From Atrina japonica (lineage: Eukaryota > Mollusca > Bivalvia > Pterioida > Pinnidae): DNA of 64,000 bases. The stretch is taken from assembly GCA_030159075.1 (NCBI GenBank), contig BROG01000343.1, positions 613,501-677,500 on the forward strand, in the 5' to 3' direction. Made by a program: the position numbers and the translations under genes. Positions within the stretch are counted from its first letter, which is position 1. Each line of letters starts with the position of its first letter. The notes under the pieces are model-generated. The model did no database searches and was not told the DNA's origin. It saw only the letters and a list, made by a program, of their open reading frames with translations. This document shows positions 38,391 to 49,307 of this stretch, in pieces.

Positions 38391-38959
38391 TTATCATTTG
38401 AATCATTTTATATCACCATATCTTCGTTTGTAGACGGAGTGTCCCACACAACAATTGTGAATCCTTATTATTAGAAGAATTTTTCTATTTGGTTTTATTT
38501 GTTCAGGTCATATCTATTCCATTGTTTTACCAAGGCTCACCATAATTCTTTGAATTAGCCTTGTTAAAATTTGACCATTTTGTCAGGTATTTTTGAGAAA
38601 AACAATGCTGACAGGTTAAAAATGAAAATACATGTACAGTATTTTACCGTCACATATCAACGCTTACAATCACTAAGTAGGGAACAATGTCTGACTGTTT
38701 GCTGAAGTTTCCAAGACGGGGGGATAAGTTAAATAAATCAATTTTAAAATTTTTAAATATGCATACGGTGACCTGCAAAAATGAATGCAACTTTATTTTC
38801 TTTATATATTTGATATAATTTAACAATTTTTCAATACATTCATAGAGTCATTTCTTTATCAAACACATATACATGTATATCATGTGTTTACAGTGTACTT
38901 TATTATGTATACAAAACATCATACTGATCAAGAAGTAAAACATGGTAAAAATATTCCAG

Positions 38960-39600
38960 ATTGTATACCTAAATCAATGGGTCAAAGAGTTAAGAATAAA
39001 ACTTCTCAGTTACATGATTGTCGGTCCAGGTAGCTCAATGGTTAGAACAGTCGCACTAGATTCAGTTCCAGGTCTGTCCACACATTCTCCCCCAGGTAGC
39101 CACTACATTTGGCTCTGGCGTGATAACTTATGGTGTAGTCATGAGTCTCGTATGAGATTAATCTCAAAAAGAAGAGAAGAAGAGTGTAACTAGGACTGAG
39201 TTTATTGGTGGATCAGGTGGCACATGGGTGGATTGGCTGCGCAGGCTGAGGGGTCCTGGGTTTGAATCCCAGTCTTGTCGTATGTGTGTCGGCCCAGGTA
39301 GCTCCGTTAGTACTGGGTATGAGCGTCCAGCTAGTCTTCAGGATGTCCTGGATTGGATCCTCGGTCTGACCACACATTTTCCCGTCTGCCACATTTGGCG
39401 CCCAACAAAATAATTAACTGTGTAGTTATGACTCGTTTGAGATTTCATTAAGAAATGAAATTTCAAAAAGAAGGGATAAAGAATGTAACAGGGACTGGGA
39501 CTGTAAGTCTGACCAGGTAGCTCAATGTGTAGAACAGTCAGATTGCCAGATGCCTGGGCTCAAATCTTAGTCTGGCCTTACATTTTTTCATGCCTGTTAC
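38960..39600 (+). repeat. cluster of tRNA-derived SINE units
   Basis: At least three related units carry an A-box-like GTAGCTCAATGGTTAGAACA and, in one, a B box GGGTTTGAATCCCAG. Downstream tails (GAGATT-rich, AAAAAGAAG) recur at 39160 and 39465. The clover-leaf is incomplete, so these are SINE copies or fragments, not tRNA genes. They lie between the left foldback arm and the Polinton. Confidence 0.65.
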
Positions 39601-39972
39601 ATTTACTTTAAAATACGGGGTTTAAAATTAAAGCTGCTCAATTAATGCAAGTACAATATTCTTGAATAGTTTCTTACTTGATTATTTATATAAGTAATTA
39701 TCTCTGTACCACTTCAAACCATTTTATTTATTTATGTGTATTTACTGGTTGCAAGATAGATTCAAAATCAACAGTTAAAATACACGCAACTCAAATTCCC
39801 ATTGTAAGAATATCCGGTTTGACTTTCTCCGTTAGACACCCCCATTCCTTAAATCAAGATGAAAATATGAAAAGTTCAAGTGGTTCGTAGAAAATAAAGT
39901 GATATAAAACAAAGATAAACAGTTCATTCATCCATAGAAATTATTCCTTTGGTTACATTAAAAAATTTCGGT

Positions 39973-40197
39973 AGTAGTTATGTCACCCACTTCAACCCCC
40001 CTTTTTTCCGAGAACTGGACGACGTGTCCATTTCCAGGAATTCAGGAGTCACGTGATCACATACACAGGTAAATGTCGTTATATATAGACCATGATATAT
40101 AACGTGTTTATTGGATTACACGCGACACGGGCGATTTCAATTTTATCTGTTCCTAGAGATAACACGCTCCCGTACAGGTGTCCCAATGGTATAGTGT
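39973..40197 (+). repeat. Polinton left terminal inverted repeat
   Basis: 225 bp from AGTAGTTATG to ATAGTGT, matching the right terminus in reverse with a few substitutions. It holds an ACAGGTAAATGTCGTTATAT subterminal segment and TATA-rich stretches. The polymerase frame opens 48 bp after its inner end, so it may carry that gene's promoter. Confidence 0.93.
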
Positions 40198-40244
40198 AGC
40201 AAATATTGAAAACACCATAAGTAATTTCACCCCAATTTTAAAAC

Positions 40245-43200
40245 ATGTCTCATGCACCTCGATCTACCGAGCAGTTATTGGATTTACCGATCCCTCCCGA
40301 GAGATCTGTTACGACCCAATATATCGAACCGTTATTAGATCTCCCGATTCCCCCCGATTTTAAAAAAACGTTTTTAAGACCCAAACGTGTCTACACGGGG
40401 CAGACCTATCGTTTTGATAAAATTTCCGAGACAGAGATTAAAAAGTTTACAACCTGGTCGGACGAGTATAAAGTAGTCCTATTGAGGGACAGACCTATCG
40501 ATATAGACCGTTTATTTGTACACCTCGTAAGGTCGGTGATAAACGTTAGAGGGTTGCAAAACGGCGATAAATTTCGTATCATCATCAATCACCCGAAATT
40601 CCCGAAACCGTATAGTACGAAATATATCACCGTCTCGGGGGATTTGTCCGAAGAGTTATTTAAAGCATTGCAAGAGTATATAGAATATTACGAGGTGCCC
40701 TTAGACGAAGTAGAAATATTCGTCCATTCTACGAAAATGCCGAGAGGGAAGGGGAGACCCAAATAACCGGTGACAAAGGAGACCTCGTCGTCGAAAAGAA
40801 GTATCATCACGATTAAAAACGACGACGCCACGTGTCTGGCACGAGCCATCGTGACGGCGGTGGCCAACAAACATAAAGATAAATGGACGAATTCCCAGCT
40901 TCGGCACGGTTTCAACGAGAGTCGCAAATTACAAAGAGTCGAAGCGTTAAAACTTCACGAAGAAGCGGACGTTCCCGTCCGTGATCACGGCTGTACCTTA
41001 GAAGACGTGAAAACGTTTGCCGATCACCTGAGTGTGCAGATCAATATAGTGGACGGCGATCGGTTCAACGAAATCATCTATACGACCGAAGGAAGCAACG
41101 ACGACGCGATCTATCTGTACAAGAATAAAAATCACTTCGACGTGATTACGACCATGACGGGGTTTTTGGGTAAAAGACATTACTGTCACTCGTGTAAAAA
41201 ATCGTACGACAAACGAGATCGTCACAGATGTCCCGAAAAGTGTTTATCGTGCTTCGGTTATGATTGTCCGGGGGGTGAAAGGAAAATGTGTGACGATTGT
41301 AACAGAACGTTTTTCGGCGAAGACTGTTTTAAGGAACATAAACGCGTCAGAGGCACGATAGGTGGCAAACCGGACGTGGTTTGTTTACGCGTTCAGAAAT
41401 GTTTAGAGTGCGAACGGGTGATCAAGAACTTGAAGTCCCATGTATGTGGTCATTCCGAATGCCCGAATTGTAAAGAATATGTCGACATGACGACACACAA
41501 GTGTTTCATGCTCGAGAAACAATGCAAGGGCGGAGAGTGCAGATCGTCCGAGTGCACGGAAGAGGAACCGTGTTACAGTTGTAAAACGCGAACGACAGAG
41601 TATTATTTTTACGACATAGAAGCGACGCAAGACACCGGCGTTCACATACCGAATCTAATCGTGTGTCAAGACTTTGACGGTCGTCAACACGAATTTTCTA
41701 CCGTAGACGAGTTCTGCGAGTTTGTGTTGGATCAAGAAAAGAGTACGTTCATCGCCCATAATGCCAAAGCGTACGATGCGCAGTTTTTGTTAAAGTATTT
41801 CGTGGAGCATAACATTAAACCCTATTGCATTTACAACGGTACGAAGATCATGTACATGAAAATCAGAAAAACGTTTCGCTTTATCGATTCCATAAATTTT
41901 GTCCAATCCGCTCTGGCGGAGTTTCCGAAGACGTTTGGTCTGACCGAACTCAAAAAGGGTTATTTCCCGCATTATTTCAACAAGCCGTGTCACCAACGTT
42001 ACGTGGGACCGTTACCCAGTAAAAAACACTACGGTGTCGATCACATGAGCAAACGCAACAGGAAGAGTTTTTAAAGTGGTACGAGGTGCGAAAGAACGAC
42101 GTGTTTGATTTCCAGAAAGAATTGAGGGAGTACTGCACGTCCGACGTCGACATATTACGACAGTCCATGTTGAAATTCAGGGAAGACTTTATCGCGTTGG
42201 AAAACATAGATCCGTTACAGTACGTAACGATAGCGTCCGTGTGCATGACCGTCTACAGAAGCAATTACATGCCCGAAAATATGATTGTCACAAACACATT
42301 CTTTTAAAATAACTGTTGTTTTTCTGTATTAAACCTAAGGTTAAACCTAAAATTGTTTGTAATGAAAAACTAAATATGTTCGAGTATTCTAATCGAACAA
42401 TGCTATCATTTCCCATGAATACCTTTACTTCCTGCACGGACTTTTTGATTTAGCGGCGTGGCATTTCCCACTCTCGCCATGATAGGAGAACGTAGTAAAC
42501 TTTTGTTGATGTAGAAGCACTTTTATACAGACTGTGGTAAGCTAAATATATTTGTTTTACTATCATTATCATAGTTTGTGATAATAATTTTTATTTGAAA
42601 TTCAGTTTTATAGTGTAGGTAAACGTTAATGTAAGTCATTATATGACAATTGTTTAGTGATTGTTTCGGGCATCATTTATGGTTTTAGTCTGCAGTCACA
42701 TGTTAACTGTATGGCTATTGAGAATGACAATACTTTCTTAGATTTAGTGAGTAATTACACTTAATAGTCGGTAAGGTAATGAACTTTGATTTTTAAAGAT
42801 TAAAGCAACCATAGTAGAGTCACTTTTGTAGCTTCTTATGGAGGGGAACTACAGCCTGCCTAAATCAGAGTAAGGAGCGTCCCCAGATTTGTGTTTGTCA
42901 TTCGATGTATCAGCCAAGCAATACAGTGCCTGGAACTTTGTATGACATTCATTCACAAATTATGTTGGCAGCGCATAAATTAATTATAACTTAGTGGTTT
43001 TTCATGTTTCATTGGAATTGACTACAGTGTCTGAAATTGTGTATACAGTGAAGTGGTAGCTGAACTTGATTCCCTAGGACAAATGGTGCTGTAGATTGTG
43101 TTGACTATTGTACTACCAAACGATATATTGTGTATACCGGGAAGTGGGAAGTAGTAACTGAAAAATACTGTTGAAACCGGAAGTGAATGTGTTTTTCTGG

Positions 43201-45337
43201 ACTTTGAGATTTTCTCATGGTTTGAATTTATAGACAATTGTGGTTTTTTTTTCATATTATAATTTTTGTGCCTAAACTGACATTAGTAGTTTAGTAGATT
43301 GGAATAAGATTTTTTTTTTTGTAATAACAATTTTTGTTGTTGTTGTAGTTACTAGTTTAAAATTATATTTTGAATATTTATATGAATTTTATTTTTTTTT
43401 TAGAATATATAAAATTTCATATAAATATTCATATTGGGTATTATCATATCATCATTCATTGTGAATAATCATAATATCATTTTTTGGGGTGATTTTTTTC
43501 TTTGATATTTGTTGTTTAAATTTCATTTTTTTTTTATATAAATAAATTTATTTAATTGTAAATTAAATCTTAGTTTTTTTTTGTTGGTTGGAATCACCGC
43601 TCTTTCCCGTTACAACGATAGCCGTCCATAACGATAACGTCGTTCACGAAACGTACAGCGCGAAATCCATTTCTTGGTTGGATCACGTGGCCGAGAGAGA
43701 CGGTGTCGTCATTCGACACGCGTTGAACGGCGGCGAGGTGACTCTGCCCAACATCGGCAAAGTCGACGGGTATTGCGAAGACACGAAGACGGTTTACGAA
43801 TTTCAAGGGTGCTTCTGGCACGGGTGTAAAAAGTGTTACGAGCGAGATACCTTCAATAACAAGAACCAATTCGACATGGACACGCTCAGAAAACGAACCT
43901 CCGCGAAAAACGAGAAGATACGACGGGCCGGTTACGCGTTCGTCGAGGCCTGGGAATGCGATACGAAAGGCATAAACGGTAAAGAGATCGTAACGCCGTT
44001 AGACCCTCGAGACGCTTTTTTCGGTGGTAGGACCAACGTGACCAAGTTGCTGTACGACTTCGACGGAAGAGAAAAGGGACGATACGTCGACTTTGTCAGT
44101 CTGTACCCGACGGTCCAGTTCTATAAGACCTACCCGGTCGGTCATCCTACCAAAATAGTTAATCCCGAGCACGTCGATCGAACTTGGTTAGGGTTCGTCA
44201 AATGTAAAGTCGTGCCACCTCGGAAATTATATCACCCCGTCTTACCCGTCAAAATGAAATGCGGAGATGCCGAAAAGCTCTTGTTCCCGCTGTGTAAGAC
44301 GTGCGCCGAACGACGGGCACAGACGCCGTGCGAACACGCCGACGAGCAGAGATCGTTTGCGGGCACGTGGTGTACTCCCGAGCTATTCAAGGCCTTAGAT
44401 AAGGGGTACGAGATAGAGAAAATTTACGAAGTTTGGGATTTTCTCTACACCAGTGAGGACACGGATCTCTTCAGAGACTACGTCAAGAAGTTTATGAAGA
44501 TCAAGATGGAAAGTTCTGCATTAAAGGTGGGTCCCGGCACCCCCTACGACTCGGAAGAACGGTATAAAGACATGGTCAGAGAACGATTGGGGATCGACTT
44601 GGGTACCATAGAGTATAATCCGGGCATGCGCGCCATCTCTAAATTATGTCTCAACTCTCTCTGGGGTAAGTTCGGCCAAAGGGTCAACATGAAACAGACT
44701 CAATACGTGAACGAACCGAAAGACTTTTATACGCCTGTTGCTGGACGACACGATAGACAATCTCAACATTCAGTTCATCAACGACGACATGGTCCAGATG
44801 TCTTACGATTTAAAGGGACAATTTGTCAACAAGGTCAATGACATCAACATCTTCATAGCGTGTTATACGACGGCGCACGCCAGAACCATGTTATACGACG
44901 TGTTGGATACCCTCGACGATAGGGTGTTGGGATTCGACACCGATAGTGTGTGGTACGTCGATCGCGACGACGGGGTCTCGATCGACACGGGCGATAACTT
45001 GGGTGATTTGACGGACGAGTTAGGCGGTGATTTCATAACGTCGTGGTGCGCCACCGGCCCCAAATCTTATTCGTACGAAACGAACGCGGGTAAAAAGGTG
45101 TGTAAGGTCAAGGGATTTAGTCTGAATTACGAAAATTCTCTTTACATCAACCGAGACGCGATGACCGACGTCGTCAAAGAAACGCGTAAGAGGATTACGA
45201 CCGTTCGAGAAAACACCATCACGAGAGATTCCAAAACCAAACGCATCGTGAATCGATACCAGGAGAAAGAGTTTACGTTGTGTTACGATAAACGGGTGAC
45301 GAAGGACGGTTACGACACACATCCCTACGGGTATTAA
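40245..45337 (+). pseudogene. pPOLB: protein-primed family B DNA polymerase (broken)
   Basis: Replicates the element. The first frame (40245-40763, 173 codons) is an unrecognised head ending in the basic PRGKGRPK; TAA at 40764 stops it. The same frame then continues with CLARAIVTAVANK, a Cys/His-rich zinc-finger-like region and the exonuclease motifs DIE (41613) and HNAKAYD (41758). A frameshift near 42050 moves YCTSDVD (third exonuclease motif) to another frame. From about 42300 to 43600 unrelated AT-rich DNA interrupts the gene. The polymerase domain resumes with motif A DFVSLYP (44089) and motif B NSLWGKFG (44653). A single-base slip in a T run near 44725 precedes motif C DTDS (44936). The sum of the pieces, about 1250 residues, fits the family. 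Four lesions make it non-functional as sequenced. Confidence 0.93.
42300..43600. mobile_element. 1.3 kb AT-rich insertion inside the polymerase gene
   Basis: Polymerase coding sequence stops near 42296 and resumes near 43600. The DNA between is AT-rich like the host, with T and A runs and no long frame. TCAC occurs at both junctions (42277-42280 and 43593-43596), a possible short target duplication, but no terminal inverted repeat is evident. Paired words such as CCGGGAAGTGGGAAGTAG and CCGGAAGTGAATG lie in its second half. Class unknown. Confidence 0.7.
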
Positions 45338-45365
45338 AAAATTTATTAATACTAATAAATTTTTT
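45336..45365. terminator. perfect hairpin between convergent polymerase and integrase
   Basis: A 13 bp perfect stem (AAAAAATTTATTA with its reverse complement) and a 4 nt loop ATAC. It includes bases of both stop codons, so the two genes end on opposite arms of one hairpin. It may mark 3' ends of both transcripts, since A-rich and T-rich arms serve both strands. Confidence 0.55.
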
Positions 45366-46190
45366 TAATCGACGACGATCAACAATTCCTCTGGGACGAA
45401 CGTTCTCTGAGGCGCCGGTTCCTTGAGGTGATACAGGTCGATGCCCTGCATTCTGAAATGCCTGTCTATGTCGTGTTTGTCGACGCTCCAGATGGGATCG
45501 GTGGCCCTCCTGCGTCCGCCTTCCAATTCGCCCGGTTGATACAGATATCTTACTTTCGCAAAGGGGCTGACGGGCGGTTGCACTTTATCGACGGGTTCTA
45601 CCTTTTTGGGCGGGTTGGTCTCTTCGTTGATCGTTTTTACGACTTCCGGTAACCGTTTCACCCATTCTCTGTTTCTGTCTTTGGTTTTCATCTCTTGATC
45701 GTATTGATAGCTAAACAACTGTTCGCCCAACGTTCTATTAAATCGTTCGACGATGGCTTGGTCGCGATGAAGGTCGACCCTACCCCTTCTTATTCTAACG
45801 CCGTGTCTGGTCATGAGTTTGGAGACGGCGCCCATGAATTCGCGACCGGGATCGACTTGTAATAATTTCGGAAACGTCAGACGACTCCCGTAGATCTTTT
45901 CGAAAGCGCCGGCTACCTCTCGACTGTCTTTGGTCGTCAGAGGTTCCGCTTCTTTGTAGCGAGTACCCACGTCGACCAACGTCAACGCGTATTTGTACGT
46001 TTTCGTCCACCTTGTCGTGCGGTAAAAACAGCAGATCGGCCTGGTGAGTGTCGTTTTCTTTTGCGTCTTCGAATCGGGGTCTCACGATTTTCTTGGGGGC
46101 GGGTAGGTAGATTTGCCACACGTCTTGTTTTTTCAGGAACTCTAACGCTTCCTTCTCGCTGACTTTAGCTGCTTTGATAGTTTTCCAGAC
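45365..46190 (-). pseudogene. INT: retrovirus-like integrase (frameshifted)
   Basis: Carries out insertion of the element. The main frame (45985 down to 45365, 206 codons) holds the catalytic triad: D5 in TLVDVGTRYKEAEPL, D45 in LLQVDPGREF and E80 in DQAIVERFNRT. D45 and E80 are 35 apart, the DD35E spacing. The C-terminal third is Pro/Lys-rich and ends EELLIVVD. The N-terminal part lies in another frame (about 46190 to 46005: EKEALEFLKKQDVWQIYLPA, then HQADLLFLPHDKV), so a small indel near 46005 splits the gene. The true start is unclear: a further frame change near 46172 would be needed to reach KLSK-like sequence upstream. Converges on the polymerase at the 45336 hairpin. Confidence 0.92.
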
Positions 46191-46284
46191 GTAACATAGT
46201 TAATATCGCGGATAACACGAGCACACACCCTACCACGACCAACAACAACAACGCGAACAAGACTATCTCGGTAAAACGTTTCAT
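46165..46284 (-). CDS. 39-residue single-span membrane protein
   Basis: ATG at 46284 to TAA at 46165, reading MKRFTEIVLFALLLLVVVGC then a further hydrophobic stretch and a polar tail ending NYQSS. Residues 7-30 form one strong membrane helix. It overlaps the degraded 5' end of the integrase in another frame, so part of the hydrophobic stretch could be coincidental. Its start lies 60 bp from the start of the divergent plus-strand gene, a sensible promoter arrangement. Function unknown; small membrane proteins are common in virus-like elements. Confidence 0.5.
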   Translation of the reverse strand: MKRFTEIVLFALLLLVVVGCVLVLSAILTMLRLENYQSS

Positions 46285-46327
46285 TTCTTAACGTAAAAAA
46301 AATTGTTAAACGGCTTAAACACCTAGA

Positions 46328-46336
46328 TATATAAAT
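46328..46336 (+). promoter_or_regulatory. TATA-like box in divergent intergenic region
   Basis: TATATAAAT lies 8 bp upstream of the ATG at 46344 and is followed by an A run. It sits between the divergent starts of the 39-residue membrane frame and the small plus-strand gene. The short spacing to the ATG would leave almost no 5' leader. Confidence 0.4.
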
Positions 46337-46343
46337 AAAAAAA

Positions 46344-46754
46344 ATGTTTATTTTACTGGACAAGGCGTTTAAAACGCGGTGTAAAACAGATGTTGGGGGA
46401 CGACATAGCGTGCATGCAGTTGGGTGGTAACCAAGTCTTGGTGTATTGGCCCGACGACGTCAAACTCACGTGTCAAATGCCTCGCATTTACCCGTGTAAG
46501 CATCCGGTCGTCGTGAATTCGTCATTCATCACAACTACGGAAAGAGAGAGGTATTGACTCACGTTGAAGTATTGCGTTCTTGGGATGACCGATAGCACTA
46601 AATACGAAACGTGTTATACGTGCGGCGGAAAAGAACGCGCAGACGAGTGGCACAAGACGCATCCCACGGTCCGAGAGAAGAAGACGCGGACGTCCCAAGA
46701 AAGAGGTTTAACCGTTTTTTTAAAACAGAATGTCTTAAAAATCTCTACGGTTAA
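46344..46754 (+). pseudogene. small plus-strand Polinton gene, frameshifted
   Basis: Three open pieces in different frames make a plausible single gene. ATG 46344 begins MFILLDKAFKTRCK. A second frame 46390-46557 reads MLGDDIACMQLGGNQVLVYW, then PDDVKLTCQMPRIYPCKHPV. A third ends with a basic PRKRFNRFFKTECLKNLYG and TAA at 46752-46754, which overlaps the stop of the convergent gene. I do not recognise the family. The 142-residue frame at 46564-46992 crosses into the antisense of the next gene and is not credible as a whole. Confidence 0.45.
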
Positions 46755-47285
46755 CGAGAAGTGGATTTGTTTACGAGGTCTAGGAGCTGCTTGCGCAAGT
46801 CCTCCGTCTCTTGGTCCGACTCCTTTTTTACGCTCCGTCTTGTATTTGGTATACAGTTTGTCCTTCATCTCGCGATACTTGGTCAGCTCGTGGGACACGG
46901 CGGCGAATTCTTCTTCGTCCGTGATCTTCCCGTCCTCGAGCGCGCGACTCACCCGATCCGTAATCGAGTTAATTTACTCTCCGCGAGTTTGACGATCTTG
47001 ACATTTCTTCAACAGCAGTCGTCTGACTCCCTTCAAATCCCAACACCCACGGGTCAGGGCCACGATCTGAGAGGCAAACCCGCGATGGGTACGGCGAAAC
47101 CGAGTCCGCCCACGACGACGCTTCCCGTGATCAGGGCGGCGTCGACGCCGTCGGCGGTGTTGACGAATCGTTTATACTTCTTGTGGACGCTAAAAAACGT
47201 CTGCTCGATCTCTCCGAAGACGATAGCTTTTTTCCGATGACAAAGTATTTTCCGACGGTAATGGTGGGTACAATATTTTCTTCTT
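46751..47285 (-). pseudogene. broken coiled-coil/hydrophobic gene C
   Basis: On the minus strand, successive frames read VFGEIEQTFFSVHKKYKRFV, then DAALITGSVVVGGLGFAVPI (hydrophobic), then QIVALTRGCWDLKGVRRLLL, then ITDRVSRALEDGKITDEEEF and ELTKYREMKDKLYTKY, and finally DLRKQLLDLVNKSTSR with TAA at 46751. Each switch needs a one- or two-base indel, at least three in about 500 bp. The AESKLNSI...ALEDGKITDEE helix-turn stretch resembles a small Polinton-linked protein I have seen in marine invertebrate genomes, of unknown function. The order is consistent with one gene of about 170 residues. Confidence 0.55.
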
Positions 47286-47692
47286 TACTATCCTTCCTTT
47301 TTTTATGAGAAAATATATGAGAACGACGACGCCGTTGACGGTGCCCTCAGCTTTCGATCCTTTGTTCACGCCGAAGGGGAGGACGATCGCCCGAGTCACC
47401 CGCAACGGTGGATTCAACGGGACGATCTTGCCGTCTTGGTCTGAAAGGTCTTGTGTTCCACGTCGTTCACGACGAGCGTCACGTCCAGTTCATAGACGGA
47501 TGACGTAACCGTCGAACAAGATCGTCGTTGCGGCCTGGTTTTTAGTCACGTCGAATTGGAACGTGTTGATGCGACGGTTTATTGGCCAACGCGGTGATCT
47601 CCTCTTTGGATCATTGATGTCTTTCAAGAGTCTCTCATTCAGATCCTCCGCCAGTTCTTCCCTTTCCAAGCTTCGTGCGCCGATCTAGACAT
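47240..47692 (-). pseudogene. broken minus-strand gene B
   Basis: Begins with ATG at 47692 (MSRSAHEAW), three bases after the stop of gene A, then breaks. Continuation frames read ELAEDLNERLLKDIND, then RINTFQFDVTKNQAATTILF, then YELDVTLVVNDVEHKTF, then NPPLRVTRAIVLPFGVNKGS. The regular beta-strand-like alternation and small size suggest a minor structural protein, but I cannot assign a family. The end is not certain; it must stop before gene C. Confidence 0.45.
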
Positions 47693-47694
47693 TT

Positions 47695-48277
47695 TTATTT
47701 ATAGATTTTTCTAAATTCCAAGAGAATGTAAGGGATGACATGATTGTCGATGGGATCGTCCTCGTCTTTTAGACGTATCGTTAATTCGAGATGCGATCGT
47801 TCAACGTTAAGAACATGGGGCGCTCGACGTCTTTTTCGTACAACTCGGAAAACTTTCACGTTGGGAAGGGCAGGGACATGAGGATGTCCTTCACCGTACC
47901 GTCTCTGATTGACACCAACTCGTCGAATGAACGTTGAGGAGTTCCACCGGTTGCGTTGATGCTCTGGCTCGAGGAGATGGTCCCGCTGAGAGACAAATTC
48001 GCGCGAATGCCGAGAATCTTACCGATTTCCGACGGAAGCGTCACCTCCGTACTGCTCGAACCGTCGATTCTCAATCTCGTGGTGGTATTTCGAGAGAATT
48101 CGAAGCGGTGAAGACCCGGCATGCACGCTTTGGAGTTTCAACGAGCGTATCTCCACGGTTTCCGTTGTACAAGCCGTTGTAAAAACGGAAGGAAGACGCA
48201 CCACCCACCGTTCGACGTTGTCGATGTAGCGAGAGAGTTTTACGGGTTTTCCGATGTCCGTCACGAGATAGAAACAT
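47695..48277 (-). pseudogene. broken minus-strand gene A (candidate minor capsid)
   Basis: ATG at 48275-48277, then a one-base slip into FYLVTDIGKPVKLSRYIDNV, followed by ERWVVRLPSVFTTACTTETV. The next frame (48122 to 47856) reads MPGLHRFEFSRNTTTRLRID, then TLPSEIGKILGIRANLSLSG. A third frame gives HLELTIRLKDEDDPIDNHVI and PYILLEFRKIYK, with TAA at 47695-47697. About 190 residues in total, beta-rich by appearance. Size, beta content and position make a penton-like minor capsid protein possible, but no diagnostic motif is visible. Confidence 0.5.
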
Positions 48278-48312
48278 GCTGAATATTTAAATTTTAAAAC
48301 TAAAAAAGAGAA

Positions 48313-49307
48313 ATGAACGTCTAACGAGTATAAAAATCTAGATCTATCGTCGTTCGACGTCTACGTCAACGCGATTTTCGCGCGTCGTTCGAGAACATCT
48401 TCGTCAAGTACGAGCAACCCGCTCTTCGAGGACGCACGTCGAAGTACTACGCCATCTGAAGCGGTGGTACTCCCATCGAAGGATCCTGGCAGAACTCAGC
48501 TGAATTTGTGGTGCGCCACGACCGGAGCGGCGTGACACGGACATGGGTAACGACCACCTGTATCGTTGGGTTCCATCTACATCAGATCAGAAGAATTTGC
48601 AGGAGATCGCCGCCCCCTTCCCAGCGACGCCGACTTCGAGCACTTCACGTCAACAACGTCGACGCGTCGGGTACCACGGATCTGTCGCGAATTCGGGGTG
48701 CCGGTCAACGCGGACTGGAAGATCAAGGGGGACCCTCTTCGGGGGAAATATAAACACGAAAGTGGTCCACCTTCATCGCGAACGATCGGAGGGGTTCACG
48801 CGATCCGGGTCTGGCCAGAGTTCCATATTCGCGTCTTCGCCTGGGTCCTTAGACAGGGGGAGACGAGGGCCTCGATCGTGAGGCCGGTGCCACGTCGCTG
48901 GACACCCAGAAACAGTTTCCTGGTCAACTTCAACCGACCGCAGACCTGCCCGTCTCGCGCTACCTGTCTGAAGTACGTCAATTCCAAGCTCGACTACGTC
49001 GTCCATCCGGGGCTCTACATGCTGCCCAGAACATGGAGCTGAACATCGCAAGAACATCGCCGACTACAATAACGAGCTTGATCGCCCCCCGACACCCACG
49101 AGTCCGCCCACGAACGTCGACCTCAACGCGAAAACGTTCGCGCGGGATAAACCTCCTCCTCCCGTAGAGATCACACCGCCTCCCATAGAGATCACACCAC
49201 CGCCGTCAGCGCTACAGGACAAGCCGTCAGACGATCACGAGGATCAGAAGGCCGCCGTCTTGGCTCTAGCGTTACTTTCTTTTCTTGTCTTCGTCGAGTT
49301 TCGTTAA
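48313..49307 (+). pseudogene. broken plus-strand gene D with proline-rich, membrane-anchored C-terminus
   Basis: Starts near ATG 48313 after an A-rich leader, divergent from gene A, and is broken repeatedly. Readable pieces are SFENIFVKYEQPALRGRTSK (about 48390), DWKIKGTLFGGNINTK-like sequence around 48715-48765, and KLDYVVHPGLYMLP (about 48990). The last frame is uninterrupted for about 80 codons: IADYNNELDRPPTPTSPPTN, a PPPPVEITPPPIEITPPP segment, then the hydrophobic AAVLALALLSFLVFVEFR and TAA at 49305-49307. The tail overlaps the 3' end of the convergent coiled-coil gene by 36 bp. Probably a structural or membrane protein; family not recognised. Confidence 0.5.

Noticed and set aside
38960..39600. 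tRNA genes
   Set aside because: A- and B-box words are present but the acceptor and anticodon stems do not pair; SINE copies explain them better. The same holds for 2868-2950.
46564..46992. 142-codon plus-strand frame
   Set aside because: Only its first part may be coding; beyond about 46754 it is antisense to readable minus-strand peptide.
48508..49042. Three overlapping plus frames and two minus frames of 80-158 codons
   Set aside because: None is credible along its full length. Short readable pieces in alternating plus frames fit one broken plus-strand gene (D); the minus frames are shadows.
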